A program made the translations under genes and the position numbers. A DNA stretch of 6,557 nucleotides from Aliitabrizicola sp031425325 (GTDB lineage Bacteria; Pseudomonadota; Alphaproteobacteria; Rhodobacterales; Rhodobacteraceae). This document shows, piece after piece, positions 4,900-6,557 of this stretch (its first letter is position 1; every line of letters starts with the position of its first letter). The notes beneath the pieces are model-generated. The model was not told the origin of the DNA, did not search any database, and was given only the letters and a program-made list of their open reading frames with translations. Location of the stretch: contig JANPJD010000226.1 of NCBI GenBank assembly GCA_031425325.1, forward strand, positions 1 to 6,557, read 5' to 3'.

Positions 4900-5637
4900 A
4901 TGGCTGACTATCAGACGATCCGCACGGCCGGCGTAGGCGCCCGGACCGCCGCGATAGACGAGGGCCTTCGCGCCCATATGAACAAGGTCTACGGGCTCAT
5001 GTCCGTGGCGATGCTCGTCACGGGTGCGGTCGCCTGGGGTGTCGGCACGAGCGATGTGCTGATGCAGACCCTGCGCGGGCCTGACGGCGGCATGACGATC
5101 CTCGGCTGGGCTGTGATGTTCGCGCCGCTGGTGATGGTTTTCGCGTTCGGCGCGATGATCAACCGCATGTCGACCGCCGCGGCGCAGCTGTTCTTCTATA
5201 CCTTCGCCGCCGTGATGGGCCTGTCGCTGGCCTGGATTTTCCAGGTCTTCACCGGCGTCTCGATCGCGCAGACCTTCCTCATCACCTCGATCGCCTTCGC
5301 GGGCCTTTCGCTGTACGGCTACACGACCAAGCGCGACCTGTCGGCGATGGGCACCTTCCTGATGATGGGCCTGATCGGCCTGGTCGTCGCGATGATCGTG
5401 AACATCTTCCTCGCCTCGTCGGCGCTGGCCTTTGCGATCTCGGTGATCGGTCTCTTGATCTTCGCAGGCCTGACCGCCTACGACACGCAGAACATCAAGA
5501 CGACCTACCTGCAGCACGCGCAGATGGGCGACCAGGAGTGGCTGGGCAAGTCGGCGATCATGGGCGCGCTGCGTCTGTACCTCGACTTCATCAACATGTT
5601 CATGTTCCTGCTGCAATTCCTGGGCAACCGCGAATAA
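4900..5637 (+). CDS. Bax inhibitor-1/YccA family inner-membrane protein
   Basis: This 245-residue protein has about seven hydrophobic membrane segments, roughly at 31-50, 66-88, 94-114, 121-141, 149-171, 174-194 and 219-241, after a soluble N-terminus of about 30 residues. It carries the family's C-terminal signature: TAYDTQ with Asp195 and LRLYLDFINMF with Asp229. By comparison with Bacillus YetJ these two aspartates should be the pH-sensing pair that gates calcium leak. In Escherichia coli the relative YccA binds and modulates the FtsH protease. GGAGG sits 6 bases before the ATG at 4900; a frame start at 4786 is rejected because it adds a non-family extension. The gene stands alone, with its own promoter and a strong terminator. 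Exact function here (calcium leak, FtsH modulation or other) is unresolved. Confidence 0.92.
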   Translation: MADYQTIRTAGVGARTAAIDEGLRAHMNKVYGLMSVAMLVTGAVAWGVGTSDVLMQTLRGPDGGMTILGWAVMFAPLVMVFAFGAMINRMSTAAAQLFFYTFAAVMGLSLAWIFQVFTGVSIAQTFLITSIAFAGLSLYGYTTKRDLSAMGTFLMMGLIGLVVAMIVNIFLASSALAFAISVIGLLIFAGLTAYDTQNIKTTYLQHAQMGDQEWLGKSAIMGALRLYLDFINMFMFLLQFLGNRE

Positions 5638-5658
5638 GAGTCGGCTGACTTGAAAAGC

Positions 5659-5687
5659 AAAGGGCCGGGGGAAACCCCGGCCCTTTT
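5659..5687. terminator. Bidirectional Rho-independent terminator between BI-1 and GNAT genes
   Basis: AAAGGGCCGGGG and CCCCGGCCCTTT form a perfect 12-bp stem closed by a GAAA tetraloop (5671-5674). On the plus strand the stem runs into TTTT. On the minus strand it ends in CCCTTT followed by GCTTTTC. It begins 21 bases after the BI-1 stop and also lies just past the end of the convergent GNAT gene, so it can serve both. Confidence 0.92.
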
Positions 5688-5704
5688 GCCATCTGACAGG
5701 GCGG

Positions 5705-6229
5705 TCAGAGGTCGCGCATCATCCGAATGGCGGGGAACACGATGCCTGGACGCAGGGTGATTTCGGTCGGGTAAAGCTCACGAAAACCGAGGGCGCGGTA
5801 GAAAGGCACTGCAGTGCGGGTGGACAGGCAATCGAGCCAGCCCAGACCTTCGGCCCGCGCGTCGGCCATCACTTCCTCCATCAGCGCGCGCCCCACACCC
5901 TGCCGCGCGACGGATGGGTCGGTCGCCACGTGGCGGACAGAGCCCATGTGCCCCCCCTCTTGCGCGCCGTCCTGCACCTGCCCGGGACGCCCGCGCTGCA
6001 GGCTCCAGCCGCCTGCCGCCAGCAGGCTGCCATCCCGCCCCTCGGCAAGAAAGTAGCGCCCCGAACGCAAGAGCTCCGGCCGCGCACGGCTAAGAAGCGG
6101 CACGGCCATTACCATGACCGACGGGGCATAGTCGCGCGACAGAAGGCGCGGATAACTGCGAGACAGCAGCCTGTCGACGGCCGAAAGGTCGCCAAGCTCT
6201 GCCCTGCGAAGGATGACTGTCTGCGCCAT
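5705..6229 (-). CDS. GNAT-family N-acetyltransferase
   Basis: This 174-residue soluble protein transfers an acetyl group from acetyl-CoA to an amine. The acetyl-CoA-binding motif A is clear: VRHVATDPSVARQGVGRALM (98-117), with the pyrophosphate loop RQGVGR at 109-114. Motif B follows as AVPFYRALGFRE (140-151). The N-terminal part (VILRRAELGDLSAVDRLL) is the usual first strand and helix of the fold. Substrate cannot be told from sequence. The ATG at 6229 was chosen because the family fold begins there; its ribosome site is weak (GAAG about 5 bases upstream), and GTG at 6238 or TTG at 6313 are alternatives. It lies after rpmG on the same strand but behind the rpmG terminator, so it probably has its own promoter, which I could not identify. 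Its end shares the bidirectional terminator with the BI-1 gene. Confidence 0.88.
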   Translation of the reverse strand: MAQTVILRRAELGDLSAVDRLLSRSYPRLLSRDYAPSVMVMAVPLLSRARPELLRSGRYFLAEGRDGSLLAAGGWSLQRGRPGQVQDGAQEGGHMGSVRHVATDPSVARQGVGRALMEEVMADARAEGLGWLDCLSTRTAVPFYRALGFRELYPTEITLRPGIVFPAIRMMRDL

Positions 6230-6300
6230 TAACTTCACATGGACCGTTTCCCGGCAAAGAAAAGGCTGGCGAACCTGATTTTTTGAGCTCGGCAAAGCAA

Positions 6301-6326
6301 AAGGCCGCGCCAAGAGGTGCGGCCTT
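6301..6326 (-). terminator. Rho-independent terminator of rpmG
   Basis: On the minus strand AAGGCCGC and GCGGCCTT form an 8-bp stem with a 10-base loop, followed by TTGCTTTG. It begins 27 bases past the rpmG stop codon, the expected place, and separates rpmG from the GNAT gene. Confidence 0.75.
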
Positions 6327-6352
6327 GCGTCATGGTACAGGATAGGCCGATC

Positions 6353-6520
6353 TTACTTGATCTTGCCTTCCTTGTATTCCACATGCTCCCGCTTCACGGG
6401 GTCATACTTCTTCACGACCATCTTGTCGGTCATGGTGCGGGCGTTCTTCTTGGTCACGTAGAAGTGGCCGGTGCCCGCGGTCGAGTTCAGGCGGATCTTG
6501 ATGGTGGCGGGTTTGGCCAT
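6353..6520 (-). CDS. rpmG: 50S ribosomal protein L33
   Basis: This 55-residue protein of the large ribosomal subunit reads MAKPATIKIRLNSTAGTGHF at its start, continues YVTKKNARTM and KKYDPVKREH, and ends EGKIK. The length and lysine-rich make-up are those of L33, which sits near the tRNA exit site. It has no cysteines, so it is the zinc-independent (C-minus) form rather than the CxxC zinc form. The ATG at 6520 follows AGGAG with an 8-base gap. It is monocistronic as far as the window shows, with a terminator directly downstream; its promoter lies at or beyond the right edge. Confidence 0.97.
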   Translation of the reverse strand: MAKPATIKIRLNSTAGTGHFYVTKKNARTMTDKMVVKKYDPVKREHVEYKEGKIK

Positions 6521-6557
6521 AGTCGTCGCTCCTGCATCGGGGAAACCGTGGCGCCCC

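Noticed and set aside
4543..5616. 357-residue minus-strand open frame opposite DUF1127 and BI-1
   Set aside because: His/Arg/Glu-rich antisense shadow; both plus-strand genes are recognised families.

Overview
The window is ordinary chromosomal DNA of a GC-rich alphaproteobacterium, most likely a member of the Rhodobacteraceae (Rhodobacterales). The clues are the protein styles (short XRE regulator, HisN-type inositol-monophosphatase-like enzyme, DUF1127 protein, cysteine-free 55-residue ribosomal protein L33), the codon use, and short intergenic gaps with GGAG-type ribosome sites. I see no prophage, insertion sequence, CRISPR array, tRNA or rRNA. Nothing here amounts to a new multi-gene system. 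The less expected content lies in the regulatory DNA between genes.

Left block (1-2292, all minus strand): an XRE-family regulator, then a HisN-type phosphatase, then an amidohydrolase of the 8-oxoguanine deaminase group that runs off the left edge. The last two overlap by ATGA and are probably translationally coupled. The XRE gene is preceded by a textbook -24/-12 (sigma-54) promoter sequence.

Middle block (2293-4899): a 338-base divergent intergenic region holds the sigma-54-like site and, on the other side, a sequence laid out like the operator of short-chain fatty acyl-CoA regulators (ScfR/PccR). Next comes a plus-strand zinc-free quinone oxidoreductase of the MDR superfamily. Its end overlaps by 17 bases the end of a convergent LysR regulator. 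The LysR gene is divergent from a 70-residue DUF1127 protein, and the 104-base gap between them, extending into the lysR start, carries two nested perfect inverted repeats.

Right block (4900-6557): a Bax inhibitor-1/YccA family membrane protein on the plus strand follows a promoter resembling alphaproteobacterial RpoH (heat-shock) sites. A strong bidirectional terminator separates it from a convergent GNAT acetyltransferase. Upstream of that gene, on the same strand, is rpmG (L33) with its own terminator.
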